This document shows, in pieces, positions 46,568 to 56,557 of a stretch of 64,000 bases of DNA. The stretch spans positions 1,114,001-1,178,000 of the forward strand of contig NZ_CP120368.1 of the NCBI RefSeq assembly GCF_029892045.1. Direction: 5' to 3'. Numbering within the stretch: the first letter of the stretch is position 1; the number at the start of each line of letters is the position of its first letter. The notes beneath the pieces are model-generated. The model was not told where the DNA came from. It saw only the letters and a list, made by a program, of their open reading frames with translations, and made no database searches. The translations under genes were made by a program, and so were the position numbers. The DNA is from Sinorhizobium numidicum (GTDB lineage Bacteria > Pseudomonadota > Alphaproteobacteria > Rhizobiales > Rhizobiaceae).

Positions 46568-47593
46568 TCAGGCGGGCATATCCGCCTGACGGTAATATTG
46601 TTCATACCATTTTACGAAACGCGCGACCCCATCTTCGATCGAGACGGAGGGTTTGAAGCCCGTGAGCGCCTCGAGCAGGTCCGGTGACGCGTATGTGCGC
46701 GGCACGTCGCCCTTCTGCATCGGCAGCATATTGCGGATGGCCGGTCGGCCAACGGCCTTCTCGACCGTCTCGACGAAGGTCATCAACTCGATCGGCTGGC
46801 CGCCGCCAATATTGACGACGCGGAATGGCGCGTGACGCGAAAGCGTATCCTGCGCCTTGTCGCTTGAGATCCGGTTCTCTTCCGAAGGTGCAACCTGCGA
46901 CAGCCGGACGATGCCCTCGACGAGATCGTCGATATAGGTGAAGTCACGGCTCATCCGGCCCTCGCCATAGACATCGATCGGCCGGTCATTGTGGATGGCG
47001 TCGACGAATTTGAAGAGCGCCATGTCCGGCCGACCCCAGGGTCCATAGACGGTGAAAAAGCGGAAAGCGGTGGTCGGCACCCTGTAAAGATGGGCGTAGC
47101 TGTGGGCCATCACCTCCATCGATTTCTTCGTCGCCGCGTAGAGCGTCATCGGCTCGTCGGCCCGGTCCGCCTCGGCGAAGGGAATTTTCTCATTGGCGCC
47201 GTAGATCGACGAGGTCGAAGCCAGCAGCAGATGCTTCGGGCCGATTGCCTTCGCAAGCTCGAGCATGTTCCACGAACCAATGAGATTGGACTCTACATAG
47301 GCTTTCGGATTTTCGAGACTGTAGCGAACACCGGCCTGCGCGGCGAGATGGATGATGACCTCCGGCTCGGCAAGTTCTGCTGCGCGGTCGAGGGCGGCCC
47401 GATCTTCGAGCATCGCCGTCACCGCCTTGAATCCGTTGGAGCGTTGAAGGATCGCGTGACGGCGTTCCTTGAGGGTCACGTCGTAATAGGGCGTCATCCC
47501 GTCGAAACCGACCACGAAATGCCCTTCATCGATCAGCCGCTTGGCGAGGTGAAACCCGATGAAACCTGCTGTGCCGGTAATGAGGTAACGCAC
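46568..47593 (-). CDS. lpsL: UDP-glucuronate 4-epimerase
   Basis: A 341-residue short-chain dehydrogenase-type epimerase from a GTG start ([17 protein letters not shown]). Catalytic STSSIYG and [15 protein letters not shown] (YxxxK), then [17 protein letters not shown], fit the UDP-GlcA 4-epimerase group. It makes UDP-galacturonate for lipopolysaccharide core. With rkpK 154 bp downstream the two form the pathway UDP-Glc to UDP-GlcA to UDP-GalA. A hairpin (CGTCAGGCGG/CCGCCTGACG) overlaps the stop codon and may attenuate read-through. Confidence 0.93.
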   Translation of the reverse strand: MRYLITGTAGFIGFHLAKRLIDEGHFVVGFDGMTPYYDVTLKERRHAILQRSNGFKAVTAMLEDRAALDRAAELAEPEVIIHLAAQAGVRYSLENPKAYVESNLIGSWNMLELAKAIGPKHLLLASTSSIYGANEKIPFAEADRADEPMTLYAATKKSMEVMAHSYAHLYRVPTTAFRFFTVYGPWGRPDMALFKFVDAIHNDRPIDVYGEGRMSRDFTYIDDLVEGIVRLSQVAPSEENRISSDKAQDTLSRHAPFRVVNIGGGQPIELMTFVETVEKAVGRPAIRNMLPMQKGDVPRTYASPDLLEALTGFKPSVSIEDGVARFVKWYEQYYRQADMPA

Positions 47594-47663
47594 GACGATG
47601 ATCCCAAATTGCCCAACTAGACGTTTAATACGAAGAAAGCCGGACAATGAAAAGCCGAAACCG

Positions 47664-47996
47664 TCACTCCGACGGGTCGTCGAGTTGCTGCTGGAGGGCC
47701 GACAGGACAGACACTGCATGGTCCGCATACTGGCTGATCCAACGGTCGTGAATGGCCTGGATCGGCAAGGCGTTCAGGTAGTTCCATCTCTCCCGGCCCT
47801 CGCGCCTGACGATGACGAGATTTGCCTCCTCCAGAACTTTTAGATGCTGCATGACCGTGCAACGGTCGAGGTTTGCAAACTTTTCGCAGAGCATCCCGGT
47901 CGTCTGAGGCGCCCCTTTCAGGACGTCCAGAATCTGTCGGCGCAGGCCATTGGCCAGTGCCTTGAAAACCGCGTCGTCTTTCGAATCAATTGACAT
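47664..47996 (-). CDS. ArsR-family regulator
   Basis: A 110-residue winged-helix protein ([41 protein letters not shown] in parts). The metal-site cysteine motif is absent, as in the subgroup paired with SRPBCC (AHSA1) proteins. It is divergent from such a gene, with a palindrome between. It probably represses the SRPBCC-VOC pair. Confidence 0.88.
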   Translation of the reverse strand: MSIDSKDDAVFKALANGLRRQILDVLKGAPQTTGMLCEKFANLDRCTVMQHLKVLEEANLVIVRREGRERWNYLNALPIQAIHDRWISQYADHAVSVLSALQQQLDDPSE

Positions 47997-48014
47997 GTTA
48001 TATTTTTATAACAT
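47995..48014. promoter_or_regulatory. operator palindrome between ArsR and SRPBCC genes
   Basis: ATGTTATA-TTTT-TATAACAT is a perfect 8+4+8 inverted repeat overlapping the start codon of the ArsR gene and lying 34 bp before the SRPBCC start. Confidence 0.65.
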
Positions 48015-48047
48015 ATCATGATCGGGCACAATCGTGAGGAGGACGTC

Positions 48048-48530
48048 ATGGCTTTCGAATTTCGTGTGAATGGAAGGATCGCTCGTCCGGTGGAGCAGGT
48101 CTTCGACGCCGTCGTAAACCCGGACAAGCTCAGCCGCTATTTCGTGACGCTCGGAGGCGTCAGCGGACCGCTGGTCGCCGACGCCACCGTTACCTGGTGG
48201 GGGGAGGTGCCCGTGAAGGTGGAGACTGTTGAGCCCAATGAACGGATCGTCTTCCGGTGGGATGCCATGGTTGCGGAAGGCGAGTCTCCTTATCAGACGC
48301 GCGTGGAGATGCGCTTCCAGCCGCTTGAAGACGGCGCGACCATGGTGACCATCGCCGAAAGCGGCTGGCGGGAAAACGAGCAGGGGCAGAAAGGTTCGTA
48401 CCTGAACTGCGAGGGCTGGTCGCAGATGCTCGCCTGCATGAAGGCCTGGCTCGAATACGGCATCAATTTGCGCGAGGGCTATTACGTAAGCGAGCTCTCG
48501 GGCAAGCCGGCACTCGAACCGCAGATATAG
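48048..48530 (+). CDS. SRPBCC (AHSA1-like) domain protein
   Basis: A 160-residue START-like fold protein: FRVNGRIARPVEQVFDAVV at the start, WWGEVPVKVETVEPNERIVFRW in the sheet (read WWGEVPVKV and PNERIVFRW), and GWSQMLACMKAWLEYG in the C-terminal helix. Such proteins bind hydrophobic ligands. GAGGAGGACGTC precedes the ATG. It forms an operon with the VOC protein 11 bp downstream. Confidence 0.88.
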   Translation: MAFEFRVNGRIARPVEQVFDAVVNPDKLSRYFVTLGGVSGPLVADATVTWWGEVPVKVETVEPNERIVFRWDAMVAEGESPYQTRVEMRFQPLEDGATMVTIAESGWRENEQGQKGSYLNCEGWSQMLACMKAWLEYGINLREGYYVSELSGKPALEPQI

Positions 48531-48541
48531 GAGGTCTTGCA

Positions 48542-48904
48542 ATGCCAATGGAGATCAAGGGCGGTATCAACATCGCCATGAAGGTCCCGAGCCACCAATA
48601 CGAGGCTGTCATCGCCTTCTACCGCGATGTTGTCGGGCTGCCGCCATTCGAGGAGAAAGAGCCGGCCAAGGGCTTCATTCTCGGGCCTAACCGTCTTTGG
48701 ATAGACGAGGCGCCGCATTACAGCCAGGCAGAGGTCTGGTTAGAGCTCTGTACCGTCGACCATCAAAAAGCCCTCGGCCATCTGGCTGCGAACGGGGTGG
48801 TGCGCTGCGATGCGGTCGAGGAACTCGGCGAGGGCTTCCGGGGCGGCTGGGTGATGAACCCCGCCAACATCGTGCATCTCGTGCGCGAGCCGGATGCCTG
48901 GTAA
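48542..48904 (+). CDS. VOC (glyoxalase/bleomycin resistance) family protein
   Basis: A 120-residue single-domain VOC protein: FYRDVVGLPPFEEKEPAKG with the strand-turn typical of the fold, LWIDEAPHYSQAEVWLEL with a possible metal ligand, and VHLVREP at the end. The family includes isomerases, dioxygenases and binding proteins; the substrate is unknown. Co-transcribed with the SRPBCC gene. Confidence 0.85.
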   Translation: MPMEIKGGINIAMKVPSHQYEAVIAFYRDVVGLPPFEEKEPAKGFILGPNRLWIDEAPHYSQAEVWLELCTVDHQKALGHLAANGVVRCDAVEELGEGFRGGWVMNPANIVHLVREPDAW

Positions 48905-48910
48905 GGTGAT

Positions 48911-49675
48911 TTAGAACGAAAGCGGGGCGCCGTCGGCAACTGTGGCCACCGGCGCATCCAGCGGCGGGCCTATCGGCGGCTCTGCCTGAAGCACGACCAC
49001 ACGGCTACCTTCCGGCACGCGGCTGTAAAGGTCGATTATGTCCTGGTTGAACATCCGGATGCAGCCGCTCGAAACAGCCTTGCCAATCGACCAGGCCTCC
49101 CTTGTGCCATGGATGCGGAAGAGCGTGTCCCGGTCACCCTGGTAAAGGTAGAGCGCGCGTGGGCCGAGCGGATTGGTGGGACCCGGATCCATACCGCCGG
49201 CAAGCGGGCCGTAGCGTTCCGGCTCGCGCGCGACCATGTCCGATGTCGGTATCCAACGGGGCCACTCCGCTTTGCGGCCAATACGCGCTTCGCCGGCGAA
49301 TTCCAGCCCCGCCTTACCGACGCCGATCCCATAGCGCAGGGCCATTCCGCCATCCTGCACGAGATAGAGGAACCGGTCCTGAGTATCGATAACGACCGTG
49401 CCGGGCGGCTCGTATGTGGCATAGGGCACCTGCTGGCGCAGGTAGCGGGGATCGGCCTTGCTGATGTCGGTGGCTGGAAGGGGGAACCTTTCGTCCGGCC
49501 TAGGTCCATACATCGCAACATAGTACGGATCAGGTCCCTTCGGTCGCGCCTGCTGTCCGCTGCTCACGCAACCTGAGAGCGCGATAGACACGAGAACGGG
49601 TGCAAAAAGTTGCGCCAAGCGACTGAAGCGGGTCGGGGACACACACATAATTGAAACGATCCTGCTGATGGCCAT
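48911..49675 (-). CDS. L,D-transpeptidase (ErfK/YbiS family) lipoprotein
   Basis: Up to 254 residues. A lipoprotein signal (LVSIALSGC, cysteine near residue 36) is followed by GTVVIDTQDRFLYLVQDG and the catalytic motif HGTREAWSIGKAVSSGCIRM (H, then SSGC-R), the YkuD active site. It cross-links peptidoglycan or attaches proteins to it. ATG 49648 is an alternative start nine residues in. It converges on the VOC gene. Confidence 0.92.
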   Translation of the reverse strand: MAISRIVSIMCVSPTRFSRLAQLFAPVLVSIALSGCVSSGQQARPKGPDPYYVAMYGPRPDERFPLPATDISKADPRYLRQQVPYATYEPPGTVVIDTQDRFLYLVQDGGMALRYGIGVGKAGLEFAGEARIGRKAEWPRWIPTSDMVAREPERYGPLAGGMDPGPTNPLGPRALYLYQGDRDTLFRIHGTREAWSIGKAVSSGCIRMFNQDIIDLYSRVPEGSRVVVLQAEPPIGPPLDAPVATVADGAPLSF

Positions 49676-49876
49676 TTTTCAGATCCGCGGGAAGCTGCCA
49701 CAGGCTCCGCTTGCGCATCAAAAAATGGCGGCGAGGCGGCAAAACAACGGCGGAATTGTAGTGCGTTCAACGTATAGCGGAAAGGCGACAGTTGGTCATG
49801 AGCCGCTTTTTCACGTCTCTTGGGACCAGGACCATTTCACTTGATCCCGTTTCTGGGCCGGGTGTATGCCTTTTCC

Positions 49877-50623
49877 ATGCAATGGAGCGATCAAGCCATC
49901 ATTCTCGGCATCCGGCGGCATGGCGAAAGCTCTGTTATAGCCGAAGTGATGACGTCCGTGCACGGGCGGCATTTGGGCCTTGTGCGTTCCGGCCGGTCGC
50001 GCGCGATGCAGCCGGTGCTGCAGCCGGGCAATTCGGTGGAGGTAATCTGGCGGGCGCGGCTTGATGAACACCTCGGCGAATTTCGGATCGAGCCGGTGCA
50101 ACTGCGCGCCGCGAGGCTGATGGAGACGGCCACTTCGGTCTATGGCATTCAAGCGCTGGGCGCTCTTTTGAGGCTCCTGCCGGAGCGCGATCCGCATCCT
50201 CACCTATACGAGGCGCTCGCCGTCATCGTCGATCACCTCCACGATCCGGCGGATGCAGGCGAACTGTTCGTGCGCTTCGAACTCGCGGTGTTGAACGATC
50301 TCGGCTTTGGTCTCGACCTTTCGGAATGTGCAGCTACGGGCGCGCGCCAGGAACTCGTCTATGTTTCGCCGAAGTCCGGGCGCGCGGTCAGCCGTGAGGC
50401 CGGCGCCCCCTATGCCAAGCGCATGCTCGCTCTTCCGGATTTCCTCTCGGGCGGTCACAAGGCGGCCGATCACGACAGCCTAGCCGCAGCCTTCCGCCTC
50501 ACTGCCTATTTCCTCAACCGCCATGTCTATGAACCGCGCGGCGTCGATCTGTCTTCAGCACGCGATGCCTTCGTGCACGCGACGCTAAGGGCGCTGAAAT
50601 CCGCTCCCCCGTCGGCGGCCTGA
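49877..50623 (+). CDS. recO: DNA repair protein RecO
   Basis: A 248-residue protein: N-terminal OB-fold ([38 protein letters not shown]), then a helical domain with [22 protein letters not shown] (in parts). The zinc-cysteine set of some RecO proteins is reduced, as is common in alphaproteobacteria. RecO loads RecA with RecR. Here it is not beside era as in some genomes, but lies 14 kb downstream of it. Start chosen at the N-terminal OB motif. Confidence 0.92.
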   Translation: MQWSDQAIILGIRRHGESSVIAEVMTSVHGRHLGLVRSGRSRAMQPVLQPGNSVEVIWRARLDEHLGEFRIEPVQLRAARLMETATSVYGIQALGALLRLLPERDPHPHLYEALAVIVDHLHDPADAGELFVRFELAVLNDLGFGLDLSECAATGARQELVYVSPKSGRAVSREAGAPYAKRMLALPDFLSGGHKAADHDSLAAAFRLTAYFLNRHVYEPRGVDLSSARDAFVHATLRALKSAPPSAA

Positions 50624-50632
50624 AACTTCGAA

Positions 50633-50660
50633 CAGGCGCCGCACGATGATGCGGCGCCTG
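50633..50660. terminator. bidirectional hairpin between recO and phoX
   Basis: An 11-base-pair stem CAGGCGCCGCA/TGCGGCGCCTG with a six-base loop between convergent genes. It lacks a strong T tract on either side. Confidence 0.55.
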
Positions 50661-50679
50661 CGATTACTGGGAAAAGGCC

Positions 50680-52683
50680 TTAGCCGATCTTGCCGCCGCC
50701 CTGTTTGGTGACCGCGACGACGGCCGGACGCACCGGCATGTCGTCGCGGAAGTCCGGCCAGCGCGTCGCCGGTTTTTCATAGGTTGCGAGGCCGGCGTCG
50801 CCCGGATGCTGGACGGCGAGAAAGAAGGTGTCGCTCGTCGGGTTGAAGCTCGGACCGCACATTTCCGCGCCGACCGGAACCCGAAAGAACAGCTTGGAGG
50901 TGCCGCGGGCTTCGCCTTCCGTTTCAACCGCCCAGACGCCATCGGTGCGGCCCGTTTCCTTTTCGTTGTTGCCGTCCGTCGATACCCACAGGCGGCCATC
51001 CGCATCGATCGCGCAATTGTCCGGCATGCCGAACCAGCCGTTCTCGGTCGTTGCGGTCGAGAACGAAGCGCCAACTTCGGCAACACTCGGATCACCGCAT
51101 TTCAGCAGGATGTCCCAGCGGGATTTCGTCGAGGCGAAATCGCCGTCCGTCTCCGAGATTTCGATGATGTGGCCAAAGGCGTTCTTGGCGCGCGGATTGG
51201 CGGCGTCGGCTTCCTCTTCCTTGCGCTTGGTGTTGTTGGTCAGCATCACGTAGACCTTGCCGGTCTTCGAATTGGGCTGGACGTCTTCCGGCCGGTCCAT
51301 CTTGGTCGCGCCGAGCGCATCGGCGGCAAGACGGGTGTTGATCAGCACGTCTGCCTGCGAGGCAAAGCCGTTTCCGGTTGTGAGCGGACCCTCGCCATGC
51401 ACGATCGGCATCCAAGTGACCGTGCCGTCCTCGTCGAACTTCGCCACGTAGAGCGTGCCTTCGTCGAAGAGATCCATATTGGCGGCGCGGTCGTTCGGAT
51501 TGTAGGTGCCCTTCGTCACGAACTTATAGACATAGTCGTAACGCTCGTCGTCGCCGCTATAAAGAACGACCCGGCCGTCCTTATTGACGACCGACTCGCA
51601 GCCCTCGTGCTTGAAACGCCCGATCGCGGTGCGCTTCTTCGGCACGGAAGCGGGGTCGAGTGGATCGACCTCGACGACCCAACCGAAGCGATTGGCCTCG
51701 TTCGGCTCCTTCGATACATCGAAGCGATCGTAGAATTTCGACCACTCATATTGGCCGCCCGGCGCGCCGAGGCGCTTCAACTGCTTGTATTCCGGATGGT
51801 CTTCGGCAAGCTCGCCGCCGAAATAGCCGTTGAAGTTTTCTTCGGCCATCATGTAGGTGCCCCAGGCGGTGACGCCGCCGGCGCAGTTGTTGATGGTGCC
51901 GAAGACCTTCGTGCCGGTCGGATCGGACGGGGTCTTGACGCGGTCATGGCCGGCCACCGGGCCGGACAGCTGCATCTCAGTATTGGCGCTGATGCGGCGG
52001 TTGTACTTGCCGTCGAGAACCGGCTGCCACTTACCATCGACCTTGCGGATTTCGATAACTGTGCCGCCATGGGCGGCCATCTCGATATCGACCAGCTCGT
52101 TCGTGTAATCGCCGAGAACGACCTTGTCCTGCTCCTTGCCGTCCTCTGTCACCTTTTCGACGCGGGCGAAGTTCGGGAACATGATTTCGGCGTTGGTGTA
52201 TTCGTGATTGACAACAAGGAGACCGTGGTCGGGACTACCGTCGAGCGGAATGAAGCCGACGTAGTCGTTGTTGTAGCCGAACTGCCGGCTCTGAGCTCCC
52301 GCCGTCTGATTCAAGGGATCGAAGTCCGGGCTGTCGGCGAAAATCTTGTCTCCCCAGCGCAGAAGAATATCCGCGTCATACCCCTCGGCGACGTGATGGG
52401 CCTCGTCGACGCCGGCCTCCACCTCCTTGAAATCGAATCGCGAAGCCACACCGTTCGCCTTCGCTTCCTCGGCCGTCAGCAGAGCGAGCGGGCTCACGGT
52501 CGTCGAGATGGCGGCCACCGCCAGAGAGCCGCCAAGGAAGGACCGGCGCGAGAAACGGCGGTTGATGATGTCGCCCATGGTCGGATTGGCGGAACAGTTC
52601 TGACCGATGTCTTCCAGTTCCTCCCTGCTTTCCGTCAGCGTCTTGAATTCGATTTCTTCCGTCAGGCCGAGATGCTTGTCCAT
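50680..52683 (-). CDS. phoX: PhoX-family alkaline phosphatase, Tat-exported
   Basis: A 667-residue protein of the DUF839/PhoX family. A twin-arginine signal (NRRFSRRSFLGGSLAVAA) at residues 42-60 directs folded export, needed for the Ca/Fe cofactor. Conserved parts include VVNHEYTNAEIMFP, GPVAGHDRVKTPSDPTG, NNCAGGVTAWGTYMMAEEN (in parts) and EGCESVVNKDGRVVLYSGDD (in parts). It releases phosphate from organic esters in the periplasm. A Pho box lies 80 bp upstream, so PhoB control under phosphate limitation is expected. Confidence 0.93.
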   Translation of the reverse strand: MDKHLGLTEEIEFKTLTESREELEDIGQNCSANPTMGDIINRRFSRRSFLGGSLAVAAISTTVSPLALLTAEEAKANGVASRFDFKEVEAGVDEAHHVAEGYDADILLRWGDKIFADSPDFDPLNQTAGAQSRQFGYNNDYVGFIPLDGSPDHGLLVVNHEYTNAEIMFPNFARVEKVTEDGKEQDKVVLGDYTNELVDIEMAAHGGTVIEIRKVDGKWQPVLDGKYNRRISANTEMQLSGPVAGHDRVKTPSDPTGTKVFGTINNCAGGVTAWGTYMMAEENFNGYFGGELAEDHPEYKQLKRLGAPGGQYEWSKFYDRFDVSKEPNEANRFGWVVEVDPLDPASVPKKRTAIGRFKHEGCESVVNKDGRVVLYSGDDERYDYVYKFVTKGTYNPNDRAANMDLFDEGTLYVAKFDEDGTVTWMPIVHGEGPLTTGNGFASQADVLINTRLAADALGATKMDRPEDVQPNSKTGKVYVMLTNNTKRKEEEADAANPRAKNAFGHIIEISETDGDFASTKSRWDILLKCGDPSVAEVGASFSTATTENGWFGMPDNCAIDADGRLWVSTDGNNEKETGRTDGVWAVETEGEARGTSKLFFRVPVGAEMCGPSFNPTSDTFFLAVQHPGDAGLATYEKPATRWPDFRDDMPVRPAVVAVTKQGGGKIG

Positions 52684-52762
52684 GGTCTGATTCTCCCTTC
52701 GTTAAACGATAGAAACTAACGCGCATCGCGCAGTGTCCGATCGTCGCTCTAACAGCATGCTC

Positions 52763-52780
52763 ATGACAGTTCCGCGACAG
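52763..52780 (-). promoter_or_regulatory. Pho box of phoX
   Basis: On the minus strand CTGTCGC-GGAA-CTGTCAT: two seven-base direct repeats with a four-base spacer, close to the rhizobial PhoB consensus. It lies 80 bp upstream of the phoX start. Confidence 0.85.
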
Positions 52781-52950
52781 TTCCATGAAGAGATTGCGGC
52801 ACCCTGCCGCCAAGAGATTTGGGGCCCGTGAAAAAGACTGTATCTTCGCCGCAGGCTACAAACATAGCCTCTGGCGCGGGATGCCTTTCGCCCGCATCTT
52901 GCGCGGCATAGAAAAACCAACCGCCGAGTCGCAGTGCTCTGGGAGAGCCC

Positions 52951-55785
52951 ATGCTTGAAGTCATCGCTTTTGTTGCTTTTGCCATGGCGCTCGCAGCGTT
53001 TCTCGGCGGCCGCAAGACCGCTGAGCGGCTGGGCGCCGAAATAGAGTCGCTGAAGGCGGAGATTGCCCGTCTGCGTGAGTTTAGCACCAATGAGCCGGCA
53101 ATACCGCCTGCTTCCTCAAAGGCAGAGGAGACCGAGGTTCCGGCCCCGGCCGCGGAGGAAGTGGTTGAAAAGGGCCCCTGGTCGCGGGAGCGGGAGGGCG
53201 CGCGGATCTTCAGCGATGGCGTCTCGGAGGGTATCGAGAACGCAGCGCGTAGCGCGCCCGACGCCGAGGTCGTCGCGGAAACGATCGCGGCACGTCCCGC
53301 GGAAAGCCTTGAGAGCCGAATCGGCGGACAATGGCCGGTTTGGGTAGGCGGTATCGCGCTGGCCCTCGGCGGTTACTTCCTCGTGCAGTATTCGATCGAG
53401 GCGGGCCTGTTGAGTCCGGTTGTACGCCTGACCCTGGCCGCAGCCTTCGGGTTTGTGCTCGGGATCGCCGGCGAGGTGATCCGCCGCCGAGCGGTGCCGA
53501 CGATCGCCGACCGGTTCCGCAACGCCATGATCCCCGGCGTGTTAACAGCGGCCGGCGCCGTCACGCTCTTCGGCGTCGTCTACGCGGCCTATGGGATTTA
53601 CGGTTTCATCGGCACGGCCACCGCCTTCGCGCTGCTGGCGGTGATTTCGCTTGCGACCGTCGGCCTGTCATTGCTGCATGGCCAGGCCCTGGCCGGACTC
53701 GGCCTTCTCGCCTCGCTTCTTACGCCCTTGTTCGTCTCGAGCGGAGAGCCGCGGCCCTGGGTGCTGTTCGGCTTCCTGGCAACCGCCTGGCTCGCCACTC
53801 TTGTCGCGTCTCGGCTGCGCCGCTGGACGATCGTGCCCACGCTTGCCAATGCCGGCCTCGGTCTCTGGGCACTTGCCTACGTCACGTCCGTCACGCCCTT
53901 CGAGGCCCCGCCGGTCACCTTTGCGCTGCTGGTCATGATTGCCGGTATCGGCCTGATCTGGCCCGGCGATCTGGAGAGTGCTCCAGAGGCGGCCTATCCG
54001 GCAGAGGCCGGCAGGTCGGAGGCCGCGGTAGCGGGCCCGTGGCGAAAACTCTTCACGCCGCCGCACGCGGCAATCACGATATCGGCGGCGATCGCGGCGA
54101 CCGTTCTCGCGCTTCTTCTCATCAGCCCGGCGGTCGGCGCGCTGCGTTTCCCGGTCAGTGAGTTTACGATCGTGATTGCAGCTCTTGCCGCGATCGGCGC
54201 TATGCGGCCGATTGCGGTCTATCCGGCACTATTTGCCGCCTTCGGCGCCATCGCCGGCACCTGGAGGCTGACTGCGCTCAGCGGTGTTCTCGTCGACCTT
54301 CCGCCGGCGGGACTTTCACCCGCGATCGTCATCCCTGGCCGGACCGCGATGCTGACGGCGATGATATTGTCGGCACTCTTCGTCCTGCTTGCGTCCATCG
54401 TGCTTGCCCGGCGCTTGGTCCGCGATCGTCAGTTCGCGGTCCTCTGGGCCGGTATTGCGGCGGTGGTGCCGAATGCGCTCCTGGCGATGTCGTTCCTGAT
54501 GACGGGCGAACTCGCGTTCGATCTGCCGCACGGGCTTGCCGCTTTCGCCGCCGGTTTGGCCGTCCTTGGGCTGGTCGAATGGCTTTACCGCCGGCATTCC
54601 GATACCAAAGAAGCGGACCTTTCTCTCGGCCTTCTGGTCATGGGTTCCTTCGGCCTCTTCGTCATCGGTCTGCATGCCTGGACCGATGGCCTCGTGACGA
54701 CCCTCGCGATTGCGCTCCTTGGTGCGGGATATACGTTTGCCACGCGTCTGCGCGCCTGGCCCGTTCTTCCCTGGGTGACCGTGGCTGCCGCCATCGTCGT
54801 GCTTGCACGGACAGCCTGGGAACCGACAGTCGTCGGCTCCGGCAGCCTCTCCACGACGCCGGTCTTCAACGCACTTCTGCCGGGCTATGGTATTCCGGCG
54901 CTGCTGCTCGTCGCATCCGCCTATTTCTTGCGGGCCTCACGGGATAGGCGCGTGCTCAATCTGCTGCAGGCGCTCGCGAGCCTTTTTGTTTTGCTGACGC
55001 TCGCGATCCTCGTGCGCCATACGATGAACGGCGGTGTGCTCGACAGTTTTTCCGTCCCGACGCTCGGCGAGCAGTCCATCTACACGCTTCTCGCGATCGG
55101 CGCCTCCGGCATCTTCATGACATTGGACACGAAATCCCCGAGCCCGGTGTTTCGCTACGGCGGCATGGCGCTCGGAGTGCTGTCGATGCTGTCGGTGCTC
55201 TCGGCGCACCTGATCGGCCTCAACCCGTATTTCAGCGGCGAATCGCTCGGAAGCATTCCGTTCTTCGACCTGCTGTTCATTGGTTATCTGTTGCCCGGCC
55301 TCGGTTATACCGGCCTTGCCTGGTATGCACGCGGCAAGCGCCCGCTGCCTTACGTCGCTGCGCTTGCCGTCAGCGGCGCGGTTCTCGCCTTTGCCTGGGC
55401 AACCCTCACCGTTCGTCGCTTCTGGCAGGGCGAAAACATCGCCGATTGGAAAGGCTTCCTTCAGGGAGAGACCTATACCTATTCAGTCGTCTGGCTGGTG
55501 CTCGGCGTTTTGCTGCTTGTCGCTGGTTCGCGCTTCAATGCCAAGAGCATCCGTATCGCTTCGGCCGTGCTCGTCCTCATAGCGGTGCTGAAGGTGTTCC
55601 TGATCGACATGTCCAATCTGGAAGGTGTTCTGCGGGCCCTGTCCTTCATCGGTCTCGGCGGCGTGCTCATCGGCATCGGGCTCTTCTACCAGAAAATACT
55701 ATCCAATGCCGGGAACGGCCGGACCGGCATGCCCGACACGGCTGCAGGCGTGACCGGAGCGGACGACCGGAGGAGCCGCGTATGA
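52951..55785 (+). CDS. DUF2339 polytopic membrane protein
   Basis: A 944-residue inner-membrane protein. After a first hydrophobic segment and a short coiled coil (RLGAEIESLKAEIARLRE), residues 50-125 are acidic and alanine/proline-rich. From GGQWPVWVGGIALALGGYFL onwards there are more than twenty hydrophobic segments, the DUF2339 pattern. The family function is not established. Its stop overlaps the HD-domain gene start by four bases. Confidence 0.88.
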   Translation: MLEVIAFVAFAMALAAFLGGRKTAERLGAEIESLKAEIARLREFSTNEPAIPPASSKAEETEVPAPAAEEVVEKGPWSREREGARIFSDGVSEGIENAARSAPDAEVVAETIAARPAESLESRIGGQWPVWVGGIALALGGYFLVQYSIEAGLLSPVVRLTLAAAFGFVLGIAGEVIRRRAVPTIADRFRNAMIPGVLTAAGAVTLFGVVYAAYGIYGFIGTATAFALLAVISLATVGLSLLHGQALAGLGLLASLLTPLFVSSGEPRPWVLFGFLATAWLATLVASRLRRWTIVPTLANAGLGLWALAYVTSVTPFEAPPVTFALLVMIAGIGLIWPGDLESAPEAAYPAEAGRSEAAVAGPWRKLFTPPHAAITISAAIAATVLALLLISPAVGALRFPVSEFTIVIAALAAIGAMRPIAVYPALFAAFGAIAGTWRLTALSGVLVDLPPAGLSPAIVIPGRTAMLTAMILSALFVLLASIVLARRLVRDRQFAVLWAGIAAVVPNALLAMSFLMTGELAFDLPHGLAAFAAGLAVLGLVEWLYRRHSDTKEADLSLGLLVMGSFGLFVIGLHAWTDGLVTTLAIALLGAGYTFATRLRAWPVLPWVTVAAAIVVLARTAWEPTVVGSGSLSTTPVFNALLPGYGIPALLLVASAYFLRASRDRRVLNLLQALASLFVLLTLAILVRHTMNGGVLDSFSVPTLGEQSIYTLLAIGASGIFMTLDTKSPSPVFRYGGMALGVLSMLSVLSAHLIGLNPYFSGESLGSIPFFDLLFIGYLLPGLGYTGLAWYARGKRPLPYVAALAVSGAVLAFAWATLTVRRFWQGENIADWKGFLQGETYTYSVVWLVLGVLLLVAGSRFNAKSIRIASAVLVLIAVLKVFLIDMSNLEGVLRALSFIGLGGVLIGIGLFYQKILSNAGNGRTGMPDTAAGVTGADDRRSRV

Positions 55786-56438
55786 CACGACTTCCGGCTC
55801 TCGCGGCCGCCTTCGCGCCTCACGATGACCTCGCCGACAAACTTCTGCCGTATGCATTTTCCGGAAACGATGGCTCGCATGACGCTTCGCATCTCATCCG
55901 TGTCTGGAAAAATGCGGCGCGCATACAGGCCGAAGAGGGCGGCGACGATCGCCAACTCGCGGCCGCGGTGCTTTTGCACGATTGTGTTTCGGTGGAGAAG
56001 AACGCGCCGTTTCGCGCCGAAGCATCGCGGCTCGCTGCCGAAAAGGCGTGGGAAATCCTCGATGGCCTCGGCTGGCGCACGGCGGAAATTTCGCCCGTTG
56101 CCCACGCCATCCTGACGCACAGCTTTTCCGCCAACATGACCCCCGAAACGCTTGAGGCGAAGATCCTGCAGGATGCCGATCGGCTCGATGCCATCGGTAT
56201 GGTCGGCGCGGCTCGCTGCTTCTATATCGCGGGGCGCATGGGCAGCGGCCTCTACGATCCACTCGATCCCTTGGCGGACAATCGGCCGCTCGACGACAAG
56301 GCGTTTGCAATAGATCATTTCGAGACCAAACTTTTCCGTCTAGCGGATGGTTTTCAGACCGCAGCGGGACGTCGGTTGGCTCTGGAGCGGCAAGTGCGCC
56401 TGCGAAGCGTCCTTGCCATGCTGCTCGATGAAATCTAG
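55782..56438 (+). CDS. HD domain phosphohydrolase
   Basis: A 218-residue protein with the HD set: HDASHLIRVWKNA (first H), AAAVLLHDCVSVEKN (HD pair) and KILQDADRLDAIGM (last D), as in YedJ/YpgQ-type nucleotide phosphohydrolases. Likely a metal-dependent nucleotide or phosphoester hydrolase in the cytosol. Translationally coupled to the DUF2339 gene. Confidence 0.88.
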   Translation: MTRLPALAAAFAPHDDLADKLLPYAFSGNDGSHDASHLIRVWKNAARIQAEEGGDDRQLAAAVLLHDCVSVEKNAPFRAEASRLAAEKAWEILDGLGWRTAEISPVAHAILTHSFSANMTPETLEAKILQDADRLDAIGMVGAARCFYIAGRMGSGLYDPLDPLADNRPLDDKAFAIDHFETKLFRLADGFQTAAGRRLALERQVRLRSVLAMLLDEI

Positions 56439-56557
56439 GCAAGAGGGTGATTGCGAATTGATTCATCTAAAATCACCATGATGTTCAATGTGTTGGCGCC
56501 GCTCTGTGAATCAGATTGCGAGCGGTTTGAATCAAATTCTGAACTCGGAAAGCTGCA

